A stretch of 64,000 nt of DNA, from positions 1 through 64,000 of the forward strand of contig JACKHW010000001.1 of NCBI GenBank assembly GCA_020638795.1, written 5' to 3'. Under the pieces are notes generated by a model. That model saw only the letters and a program-made list of their open reading frames with translations. It was not told the DNA's origin and did no database searches. The DNA comes from Planctomycetota bacterium (lineage in GTDB: Bacteria; Planctomycetota; UBA1135; GCA-002748355). Positions 45,258 to 54,400 of this stretch are shown in pieces. Position numbers and translations under genes: made by a program. Within the stretch, counting starts at the first letter, position 1. Each line of letters starts with the position of its first letter.

Positions 45258-45570
45258 CGATACCTCCGTTTGGTTTCCAGCAGTGGCCGCCTCGAAGCCT
45301 CGAACTCGTCGGACCGCAATGTGGTCGACGCTGCTCGCGGAGCGAGAACGGCGTTCGTGGGACTCGCGTCCCGCAGGCGAAGAGGCATGGCGCGGCGATC
45401 GCGTTCCGCGCGGTTTCTCCGAAGCCGTGTCGCCTGGCCGCCCCCCGAACCCCAGAAACCGGCGCGCTTCGCACGTCTGCATTCGATATCGTGGGGGCAG
45501 CTCGGGCCAGCCTGCCTGCCGAAGGCCCGCGGCGGGACGGGTCCGGGGGTGTCTTCTGTCGGAGTAGACG

Positions 45571-46479
45571 GTGCAGCGCATCGCGATCATCAATCAAAAG
45601 GGCGGCGTCGCGAAGACGACGACCGCCGCGAATCTCGGGGCCGCGTTCGCGCGTGGTGGCGCGAGGGTCTTGCTCATCGACCTCGACTCCCAGGCGAATC
45701 TGAGTCTCCACGTTTCTGGTGAATCGGGCCTCGCGGACGACGCGTCGACGTTCGAACTCCTCGTCGACGGTGTGCCGATTCGCGAAGCTGCGCGAGCCTT
45801 GCCCGACGAAGGGTTGACGCTGGTTCAGGCGTCGGGCGACCTGGCCGGGATCGAGCAGGCGCTCGCGAACACGATCGGGCGCGAGCTCCTCCTGAGGGAT
45901 GCCCTCGAGAAGGTCGAGAGCGACTTCGACATCGTCTTGATCGATTGCCCTCCGTCGCTCGGCGTGCTGTCACTCAATGCGCTCGCGGCGGCACGACACG
46001 TGTTGATTCCGCTCCAGACCGAGTTCTTCGCGCTGCAAGGGATGGCACAACTCCTCGACGTCGTTGGCGTCGTCCAGAAACGCCTCAATCCCACACTCGC
46101 GATCCTCGGCATCCTCCCGTCGATGATCGATGCGCGGACGCGCTTGTCCGGTGAAGTCGTCGACGAACTCGCAGCGCACTTCGCCGATCTCTTGCTCGAG
46201 ACCAGGATCCGCAAAAACGTCAAGCTCGCAGAAGCACCGAGTTTCGGACAGTCCATCCTCCGGTACGCACCCGACTCGAACGGTGCCGCAGACTACTTGG
46301 CGCTCGCGCGAGAGCTCTCCACGAGGCTCGGGCTCGAAGGCCGGTTCGCGTCCGATGAGGGAGCCTCCACGGCCGTGCGTCCGGACGCTCCGCAGGAGGA
46401 TGCTCCCCGCGTCGAGCGACCCGCTCCTGTCGATTCTCGTGAGGTGGATGGTGGATCCATAGCGGAGTCCGCCTCATGA
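45571..46479 (+). CDS. parA: ParA/Soj-family ATPase
   Basis: This is a 302-residue deviant-Walker ATPase used in chromosome, plasmid or cargo positioning. The Walker A is KGGVAKTTT with the signature first Lys. The A' motif is LIDLDSQANLS, and the Walker B is IVLIDCPPSLG. QTEFFALQG and the DNA-binding arm (LPSMIDARTRLSGEV) match chromosomal Soj proteins. It starts with GTG 45571. After residue 255 the tail is Pro/Glu/Asp-rich. No parB follows here, so it may act alone or its partner may lie elsewhere. The 130 bases to the next gene include a possible terminator hairpin. Confidence 0.88.
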   Translation: MQRIAIINQKGGVAKTTTAANLGAAFARGGARVLLIDLDSQANLSLHVSGESGLADDASTFELLVDGVPIREAARALPDEGLTLVQASGDLAGIEQALANTIGRELLLRDALEKVESDFDIVLIDCPPSLGVLSLNALAAARHVLIPLQTEFFALQGMAQLLDVVGVVQKRLNPTLAILGILPSMIDARTRLSGEVVDELAAHFADLLLETRIRKNVKLAEAPSFGQSILRYAPDSNGAADYLALARELSTRLGLEGRFASDEGASTAVRPDAPQEDAPRVERPAPVDSREVDGGSIAESAS

Positions 46480-46563
46480 AGACGGCGAAGACGGGCATTC
46501 CGACGCGATCCGTGCTCCAGCCCTGCCCCGGAACTGCCGATAGAAGCGGAGGCTCCCCCTCCT

Positions 46564-46583
46564 GCGCTCGTTCGTCGGAGCGC
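46564..46583 (+). terminator. Possible terminator hairpin after parA
   Basis: GCGCTC (46564-46569) pairs perfectly with GAGCGC (46578-46583) around an 8-base loop. It is followed by a pyrimidine-rich run (TTCCGTTCCCTTTCG) rather than a clean T-tract. It lies between parA and the glycogen operon, where a terminator is expected. The stem is short and the tail weak, so the call is tentative. Confidence 0.3.
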
Positions 46584-46609
46584 TTCCGTTCCCTTTCGAT
46601 TCGACCACG

Positions 46610-48667
46610 ATGCGTGCGACGATTGCTGCCGACTGTGAGACCCTGGTGCGCCTCACTCGTGAAGACCTGCTGCGTCTCGAGAAGAGCCTGACGCGAGAGT
46701 GGCTCGAGACGAACGGTCTCGGCGGCTTCGCGTCGTCCACCGTCGTCGCATGCGCCACGAGACGCTATCACGGCCTGCTCGTATGTCCTTTCTCGGGGAC
46801 CGTGCAGCGCCATGTGTTCTTGTCTCGCTTCGAGGAAACGTTGCACGGCTCGGATCACGAAGAGCCGATTTCACTCGCGCGCTACGGCTCGGGGTTTTCG
46901 CCGCCGGGGCATCGTTCGATCGAGTCGTTCGAACTCTGCCCTTGGCCGAGGACGACCTATCGGATCGGCTCGATGACCGTGAGTCGCGAGGTCGTGATGC
47001 CGTCGGGGCGTGCCGCTGTTCTCGTGCGCTACTCGTGGCAACGCGATGACGATGCGGCGGGCCCGGTGCCGACCGAGTTGCGCTTGCGGCCGCTTCTCGC
47101 GTGTCGCCGTGCGGACGGCGAGACATTCGAGAATCTCGTGCTCGACCCCCGGGTCAAGCGGTTCGAGGGTGGGTTGCGCATGCAACCCTACGCCGCGCTC
47201 CCCGCGCTCCTGATGACGATGGACCAGACCGTGGCGCGCTTCGAGGCCGATCCGCTCTGGTATCACGGCGTCGAGTACCAGGTCGAACTCGAGCGTGGCT
47301 ATGGCGGTCACGAGGACTTGTTTTCGCCGGGCATTCTGCACGTCGACCTTTCGCGTGCGGACTCGATCGTGCTGGCCGCGTCCATCGACGACGTGCACGG
47401 GGGCGCGATCGAGGATCCTGCAGTGCTCTTCGACAACGAAGCGTCGGAGCGAAGTGTGCGTGCCGCTCGTATCGAGCACGACGTGCGAGGCTACCAATCG
47501 CTCGTGGCCGACGACTTCCTCTATCGCGACGAACATGGTCGACGAGGCATCGTTGCCGGCTGGCCGTGGTTCCTCGAGTGGGGGCGGGACACGTTCTTGT
47601 CGCTCCCGGGTCTCACGATCGCGCGTGGCTACGAACACATAGGCGAATGCGGTTCGATTCTCGACGGCGCACTGCGCTTCCTCGAGGGCGGACTCCTGCC
47701 GAACATCTACGGCAAGGATCGGGCGGACAGTCACTACGGAAGCGTCGACGCTTCGCTGTGGTTCGTGCGCGCCGTTCGCCTCTACGAGAATGCTGGCGGT
47801 GAGAACATCGCCGAGCGCTTCTTGCCCGCATTGCGGGAGATCGCGAGTTCGTATCGCGACGGTGCCGGTGGTTTCGTTCGATTGGACGACAGCGGGTTGA
47901 TCCGCGCCGGCCGTCCGGACCTCAACGCGACGTGGATGGACGCACGTGCGAGTGATGGGCCCGTCACTCCGCGTGACGGCTATCCGGTCGAGATCGAAGC
48001 ACTCTGGTGTTTCCTGTTGCGTTATCTCGAGATCCTCGAGGAACGCACCGGCAATCACGAACGCGCCGGTGTCTGGGCCGGCATGCGGAGGCGTGCGTAC
48101 ACGGCGTTCCTCGAACAGTTCTGGATCGACGGTGAGCGTTATCTCGCCGACTCGGTCAAGGGTGATGTCGTCGATCGAGACGTGCGACCCAACATGACGT
48201 TGGCGGCCTCGTTCGAGTTCTCGCCTCTGACACCTGCGCAGCGTCAAGGCGTCGTCGAGGCGACCGAACGCTTTCTCGTCACGCCGCGCGGCCTGCGCAC
48301 GTTGTGGCCCAAGAGCCCGGCCTATCGCGGTGTGTATCGCGGGGATCAGGACACGCGCGATCGCGCGTACCACCAAGGCACGGTCTGGCCTTGGCTCCTC
48401 GGCGGATACGTCGAGGCAAGTTTGCGCGCCTTCGGAAACGATGCGCTACGACGCGCGAACCTGCGCGCATTGCTCGACGGTTTCGACGATCACATTACGG
48501 CGTCGGGTCTCCTTCACGTTTCCGAGGTCTTCGACGGCGACCCGCCGCATCGCCCCGGAGGAACGATTGCCCAAGCGTGGAGTTGCGCCGAGATCCTTCG
48601 TTCCTACTGGTTGCTCGATCGCGAACCGAGCTTCTTCGTCGGTGAGGAGGGGGCGTGCGCGTCCTGA
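46610..48667 (+). CDS. Glycogen debranching enzyme (archaeal-type, GH133-like)
   Basis: This is a 685-residue enzyme opening the glycogen operon. An N-terminal domain (LTREWLETNGLGGFASSTV, TRRYHGLLVCP) is followed by a C-terminal (alpha/alpha)6 amylo-alpha-1,6-glucosidase domain (WPWFLEWGRDTFLSLPGL, SVDASLWFVRAVRLY, RDRAYHQGTVWPWLLGGYVE). These are hallmarks of the GDE_C family. The likely reaction is hydrolysis of alpha-1,6 branch stubs; a transferase activity is not assured from the sequence. It overlaps the GT4 gene by 13 bases. Confidence 0.9.
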   Translation: MRATIAADCETLVRLTREDLLRLEKSLTREWLETNGLGGFASSTVVACATRRYHGLLVCPFSGTVQRHVFLSRFEETLHGSDHEEPISLARYGSGFSPPGHRSIESFELCPWPRTTYRIGSMTVSREVVMPSGRAAVLVRYSWQRDDDAAGPVPTELRLRPLLACRRADGETFENLVLDPRVKRFEGGLRMQPYAALPALLMTMDQTVARFEADPLWYHGVEYQVELERGYGGHEDLFSPGILHVDLSRADSIVLAASIDDVHGGAIEDPAVLFDNEASERSVRAARIEHDVRGYQSLVADDFLYRDEHGRRGIVAGWPWFLEWGRDTFLSLPGLTIARGYEHIGECGSILDGALRFLEGGLLPNIYGKDRADSHYGSVDASLWFVRAVRLYENAGGENIAERFLPALREIASSYRDGAGGFVRLDDSGLIRAGRPDLNATWMDARASDGPVTPRDGYPVEIEALWCFLLRYLEILEERTGNHERAGVWAGMRRRAYTAFLEQFWIDGERYLADSVKGDVVDRDVRPNMTLAASFEFSPLTPAQRQGVVEATERFLVTPRGLRTLWPKSPAYRGVYRGDQDTRDRAYHQGTVWPWLLGGYVEASLRAFGNDALRRANLRALLDGFDDHITASGLLHVSEVFDGDPPHRPGGTIAQAWSCAEILRSYWLLDREPSFFVGEEGACAS

Positions 48668-50100
48668 TGCTCGGGTGGGAGTTCCCACCACATATCTCGG
48701 GCGGCCTCGGAACTGCGTGCCACGGGCTGACGCAGAGCCTTGCCGCCCAGGGCGTCGAGGTTTGCTTCGTCGTGCCGCGCGCCTATGGCGACGAGGATGG
48801 ACGATTCGTCGAGCTCGTCGGGTGCAATGGCGTCGCGCTGGAGCAGCGGGCTGCCACGACTCGCGATGCAGTGAGCCCCTCACCTGAGTCGACCACGGTG
48901 ATGGCGACGGATCGAGCCTCGATCATCGAAGGAATCGAGCGATGTTTCGAGCTGTTGTCCGTCGACAGTCTGCTCGGCCCCTACATGACGGAAGCGGCGT
49001 ACGCGCAGCGATACGCGCGTGTCGTGAGTGAGGGAAAGGCGGCGCACATCGCGTTCGAGAAGGAATGGAACGCCGTTCAGGCGCTCCTCGCCGGACAACC
49101 TGCGTTTCGCGAAGCCGGTGCGCAGATCGATCGCATCGTACGAGAGAGTTCCGGTGGAACGCTCGAGTTCACGGGCAAGTACGGACCCGACCTCATGGTC
49201 GAAGTCGCTCGGTATGCAGTCGCGGTCGGCGAGATTGCGCGCACGCGATCGTTCGATGTCGTGCATGCGCACGACTGGATGACGTATGCCGCGGGTCTCG
49301 TTGCATCCGCGATCCGTGGTAAGCCTCTCGTCGTCCACATGCATGCGAGCGAGTTCGATCGAAGCGGGGAGAACGTCAACCCCCGCATCCACGAACTCGA
49401 GCATGTCGGTCTCCACGGTGCACGCCGAGTCGTCTGTGTATCGAACTACACGGCCGAGATCATGCGCACACGCTATTCGGTGCCGCCCGAGAAGCTCCGC
49501 GTCGTGCACAACGGTGTCGACCATGCGTCAGTAACGCCATCGGTCGAAGCGCCGCCGCGCACGATTCGTGAGCCGATCGTGCTCTTCCTCGGACGTGTCA
49601 CGTTCCAGAAGGGGCCCGACTACTTCCTCGAAGCTGCAGCGAAGGTCGTTCGTGAAGAACCCCGCGTCAAGTTCGTGATGGCCGGGAGTGGCGACATGCT
49701 ACCGGCGATGATCGAACGGTGCGCGAGGCTCGGACTCGCGCGCAACATGCACTTCACCGGCTTCTTGCGCGGCGATGACGTCAAGCGCATGTATGCCATG
49801 GCGGATTGCTACGTCATGCCATCCGTTTCCGAGCCGTTCGGGATTTCCCCGCTCGAGGCGATGGCCAACGACGTGCCTGTCATCGTCTCCAAGCAGAGCG
49901 GTGTATCCGAGGTCCTGCGACACGCGCTCAAAGTCGATTTCTGGGACGTGGATGCGCTCGCGGACAAGATCCTCGCCGTCATTCGCCATAACGGGCTCGG
50001 TCGTGCGCTCGCAGAAGAAGGCCGCGAAGAAGTGCGCGGCCTGGCGTGGAAACGTCCGGCAACACTCGTCAAGGAAGTCTACGCAGAGGTCGCTTCGTGA
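48655..50100 (+). CDS. GT4 family glycosyltransferase (glycogen/starch synthase-like)
   Basis: This is a 481-residue GT-B transferase. The N-terminal glycosyl-binding start is MLGWEFPPHISGGLGTACHG, with the Gly-rich loop of glycogen-synthase-like and GT4 enzymes. The C-terminal donor domain has LFLGRVTFQKGPDYFLEAA and the E-x7-E motif in SEPFGISPLEAMA. It starts with GTG 48655 inside the debranching gene and overlaps the GH57 gene by 4 bases (GTGA). Family and context point to alpha-glucan elongation from a nucleotide sugar; ADP- versus UDP-glucose cannot be told. Confidence 0.87.
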   Translation: MRVLMLGWEFPPHISGGLGTACHGLTQSLAAQGVEVCFVVPRAYGDEDGRFVELVGCNGVALEQRAATTRDAVSPSPESTTVMATDRASIIEGIERCFELLSVDSLLGPYMTEAAYAQRYARVVSEGKAAHIAFEKEWNAVQALLAGQPAFREAGAQIDRIVRESSGGTLEFTGKYGPDLMVEVARYAVAVGEIARTRSFDVVHAHDWMTYAAGLVASAIRGKPLVVHMHASEFDRSGENVNPRIHELEHVGLHGARRVVCVSNYTAEIMRTRYSVPPEKLRVVHNGVDHASVTPSVEAPPRTIREPIVLFLGRVTFQKGPDYFLEAAAKVVREEPRVKFVMAGSGDMLPAMIERCARLGLARNMHFTGFLRGDDVKRMYAMADCYVMPSVSEPFGISPLEAMANDVPVIVSKQSGVSEVLRHALKVDFWDVDALADKILAVIRHNGLGRALAEEGREEVRGLAWKRPATLVKEVYAEVAS

Positions 50101-51437
50101 ACGACGTCACCTTCTACTTCCAGGTGCACCAGCCGTTCCGGTTGCGCGGGTATCGATTCTTCGACATCGGGAATCGAGACGATTACTTCGATGACGAGGA
50201 GAACGAACGTATTCTCCGACGTGTCGCGGAGAAGTGCTACTTGCCGATGAACGCGTTGCTCTTGCGCGCGATCGAGCGCCACGAAGGCGCATTCCGCTGC
50301 TCGTTCTCGATCAGTGGGACTGCGCTCGATCAGTTCGAGGCGTGGTCTCCCGAGACGCTCGAGAGCTTTCGAGCGCTCGCGGCGACGGGGCACGTCGAGT
50401 TCTTGGCGGAGACGTCGCACCATTCGCTGTCGGCGCTTTTCGACGAGGCGGAATTCCGTGCGCAGCTCGAGCATCAAGCTGCGCGGATCGATCGACTCTT
50501 CGGAGTGCGTCCGCAGACGTTCCGCAATACCGAACTCGTGATCGACAATCGCATCGCACGCATCGTCGAAGAAGCCGGCTACATCGGCATCCTCGGGGAA
50601 GGTGCGGATCACTTGCTCGGCTGGCGCTCGCCGCATGTCGTATACCGGCCGCAAGGTTGCGAACGAATCAAGGCGCTCCTGCGGTCCTATCGCTTGTCGG
50701 ACGACATCGCGTTCCGTTTCAGCAATCGCGGTTGGGATCACTGGCCGCTGCATACGGAAACGTTCTGTTCGTGGCTCGAGGATTCGGTGCGCGGGCTCGA
50801 CGAGCAGATCATCGGACTCTTCATGGACTACGAGACGTTCGGCGAACACCAGTGGGAGGACACGGGGATCTTCGCGTTCATGGAAGCGCTGCCCGAAGCC
50901 GTGCTCGCGACGGGTTCTCTACGTTTCGCGACACCTGGCGAAGTCTTCGAGCGCAGCGATCCGATGGGGCGCATCGATGTCCCGCACCCGGTTTCGTGGG
51001 CCGATGCCGAGCGCGATTTGACGGCGTGGCTCGGCAACCACATGCAACGCGCTGCCAACGAAGCACTCTGGGAGATCGGTGCGGACTTACGTCAGGTCCT
51101 CGATTCGCAGGATGTGCTCGAGGACGATTCCGAATCCCAGGAGCTGCTCGTCAAGTGGCGCAGGCTGACGACGTCCGATCATCTCTACTACATGTGCACC
51201 AAGTGGTTCTCGGACGGCGACGTGCACAAGTACTTCAGTCCATATTCGACACCACACGACGCGTTCATCGCGTTCATGAACGTGCTCGACGATCTTGCGA
51301 GGCGCGTAGAAGTGCTGCGTGAGACGGCGATCACGACCGACGATGGTGAGGCACTCGGAGTCGTCGAGCTCACGCCTCGAGGAAATACCCAAGTGGCGAA
51401 CGCCGAGGCAGTCGCCTTTAGCGAAGGGAAGGTATGA
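50097..51437 (+). CDS. GH57 family alpha-amylase/4-alpha-glucanotransferase
   Basis: This is a 446-residue GH57 enzyme. Family regions visible are YFQVHQPFRLRGYRFFDIG at the N-terminus, EFLAETSHHSLSAL, the likely nucleophile Glu146 in FRNTELVIDN, and the likely acid Asp244 in LFMDYETFGEHQW. A helical C-terminal part contacts the barrel. Start GTG 50097 shares GTGA with the previous stop; the frame upstream has no homology. Role in the operon: cutting or transferring alpha-1,4 glucan chains. Hydrolase and transferase members cannot be told apart by eye. Confidence 0.88.
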   Translation: MNDVTFYFQVHQPFRLRGYRFFDIGNRDDYFDDEENERILRRVAEKCYLPMNALLLRAIERHEGAFRCSFSISGTALDQFEAWSPETLESFRALAATGHVEFLAETSHHSLSALFDEAEFRAQLEHQAARIDRLFGVRPQTFRNTELVIDNRIARIVEEAGYIGILGEGADHLLGWRSPHVVYRPQGCERIKALLRSYRLSDDIAFRFSNRGWDHWPLHTETFCSWLEDSVRGLDEQIIGLFMDYETFGEHQWEDTGIFAFMEALPEAVLATGSLRFATPGEVFERSDPMGRIDVPHPVSWADAERDLTAWLGNHMQRAANEALWEIGADLRQVLDSQDVLEDDSESQELLVKWRRLTTSDHLYYMCTKWFSDGDVHKYFSPYSTPHDAFIAFMNVLDDLARRVEVLRETAITTDDGEALGVVELTPRGNTQVANAEAVAFSEGKV

Positions 51438-54400
51438 CCGTGAACCACACGCTGTTCGAAGTAAGCTGGGAAGTCTGCAACAAGGTCGGTGGCATCCACA
51501 CCGTGCTGTCGACCAAGGCGAAGACCGTTCTCGAAAAGTACGGCGACGAGTACGTCACGCTCGGGCCATGGCAGATGCAGTCCGGCGATGTCGATGATCT
51601 TCCTTTCGAAGAGAGTGCAGGTTTCGAGGACTTTGCCGACTCTTGTCGCGAGGCCGGCGTTCCGGTCCGTGTAGGTCGGTGGCTGATCCCGGGGCGCCCA
51701 CGTGCGATTCTCGTGCAGTTCTCAGGACTCTACGAGAAGAAGGACGGCATCCTCGCGGGACTGTGGGAACGTCATCAGGTCAACTCGCTGCACGGTGGTT
51801 GGGACTACATCGAACCGGTTTTGTTCGGCCATGCGTGCGGCATCGTGATCGAAAAGTGGTGGGAAGCGCACCTCGCGCCGTTCCGTGGTCGAGCCGTCGC
51901 GCAGTTCCACGAGTGGATGACCGCGTCGGGCATGCTGTACCTCAACGATCGCGTGCCGGAGGTCGGCACCGTATTCACGACACATGCGACGATGCTCGGA
52001 CGATCCGTTGCATCGACGGGTCAGGCGCCGCGTGACGGTTTGATGGGGCGCGATCCCGCGGATGTCGCGGAGAGCGTCGGAGTCACGGCGAAGCACTCCC
52101 TCGAGGGGGTCGCTGCGCGCAGTGCCGACGTCTTCACGACCGTGAGCGAGATCACGGCGGACGAGGCCGAAGTCTTTCATCATCGACGCGCCGACCCGAT
52201 TCTTCCCAACGGCATCGATCTCCGTGTCATCGACGAGATCGCGGGTCCGGTCGGCCGCGACGAGGCACGTTCGCGCATCGCCAACTTCACGAGTCGCTTC
52301 CTCGCCGAGGACGTGAGCGATGCCGTATTCATCGCGATCTCGGGGCGCTATGAGTTCCACAACAAGGGGATCGATGTCTTCCTCGACTCCTTGCAGAAGC
52401 TCAGTGAACGAAAAGGGCGACAGGTCGTCGGATTCGTGCTCGTGCCTGCCGGGAACTCGGGCCTGCGGAACGAACTCTCGGAACGTCTCGCAGCGAAGAT
52501 CGAGAACGTCGAGTCCGCATGGGATCGGGCGATCGGGATCTCGACGCACAACCTCTTCGACGAAGCCGAAGATCCGGTCGTCAAGCACTGCGCCAAGCTC
52601 GGTCTCGATAACGCTCGTGGTTCACGTGTCAAGATCGTGCAAATCCCGATCTACATGAGCGAGAACGACGAGTGCCTGGGCCTGCCGTACGAAGCAGTCT
52701 TGCGTGCGATGGACCTCTCGTGCTTCCCATCGTTCTACGAACCGTGGGGATACACGCCTGAGGAAAGTCTCGCGGTCGGCGTGCCGACGATCACGAGTGA
52801 CTACGCGGGCTTTGGTCGGTGGTGTCGCGCTGGCAACATCGGAACGAAGGACGGCGTCACCGTTTTGTCGCGAGTCGGTGTCGATACTGCCGAAGTCGTG
52901 CTCGGCCTCGAGGACGTGATCGAATCGTTCGTCGGCGGCGAACACGACTCCAAGGAGCTCTACGATATCTGCCGCAAGACGGCAGAGCGCACTTCTTGGA
53001 GCGAGCTGATCGATCGATACACCACCGCATACGAGATGGCGCTCGAGATGGCGTGCGATCGCACGAACTCGTGCGAGAAGCGCCGCCGCGCCGTGCCGGT
53101 ACCGAAGCGGACCGACGACGCGACCTTCGGGCCGCGCCTTCATCGCTTCGACGTCGCGGCGAGCTTGCCCGAGCAGCTCAAAGGCCTGACGCGACTGTCC
53201 GAAAACCTCTGGTGGTCGTGGGATGCCGAGGCGACTGCGCTCTTCGAAGAACTCAGCCCACAACGTTGGGCAGCGACGCGCCACAACCCCGTGCGCATGC
53301 TGCGCGAGATCTTCCCCGAGGATATCGAGCGCGCCATGCGCCCCGAGTTCGTCTCGCGTCTCGAGGCAATCGTCGCGCGCTTCGACGCATACATGGCTGC
53401 TGGAGTCCGCGAAGATCAAAACGAAAAAGCGCCGACGCGGCGCAATCCGGTTGCCTATTTCAGTGCCGAATACGCGCTTCACGAATCGGTGCGCATCTAC
53501 AGCGGTGGACTCGGTGTTCTCGCAGGCGACCACTTGAAGTCGGCGAGCGATCTCCGGCTGCCGCTAATCGGCATCGGCTTGTTCTACTCGGACGGCTACA
53601 TGCGGCAGCGCGTGACCGCGACGGGAGAACAACTGTCTCAGGTCGATCGCAACGATCCTCAGGACTTGCCGATCGAGCTGATCCGCAACCGCGATGGCGA
53701 CCCGATCCTCGTATCGATCGGCTTGCCGAGTAGCCGGGTCATGCTGCAGGCATGGCGCATCCAGGTCGGACGTGTGCCTCTCTACTTGCTCGATGCGAAT
53801 CTTCCGCAGAACCGCCCCGAGGATCGTGAGATCACCCAGCGCTTGTACGGTGGCGATCACGAGATGCGCTTGCGCCAAGAAATCGTGCTCGGGCGTGCCG
53901 GCGTCAAGCTCCTCGGAGAACTCGGCATCGACCCGTCGGTCTGGCACTGCAACGAAGGTCACGCGGCCTTCCTCTCGCTCGAGCGCGTCCGTCGCATGAT
54001 CCGCGACCGCCACCTGACGTTCGAAGAAGCCCGGGAAGTCTGTGCATCGACGACGGTCTTCACGACACACACACCCGTGCCGGCGGGTCACGACCGCTTT
54101 GGCGAGGACTTGATGCGTCGCTACTTCTCTGACGCGCCGAGTTGGGTCGGCATGCCTTGGGAGAAGTTCTACGAACTCGGTCAGACGAAGACCGACAAGG
54201 GCGAGTTCAACATGAGCTATCTCGCCATGCGATTCGCCAACGTCGTCAATGGCGTGAGCGCATTGCACGGTGAAGTGAGTCGCGCGCTCTTGCACCCCTT
54301 CTGGCCGGATCATCTCGTCGGAGAGGTCCCGGTCGAACACGTGACCAACGGTGTGCACCTACCGACTTGGACCGCGCCGGAGATTCGGTCCGCCGTCGGG

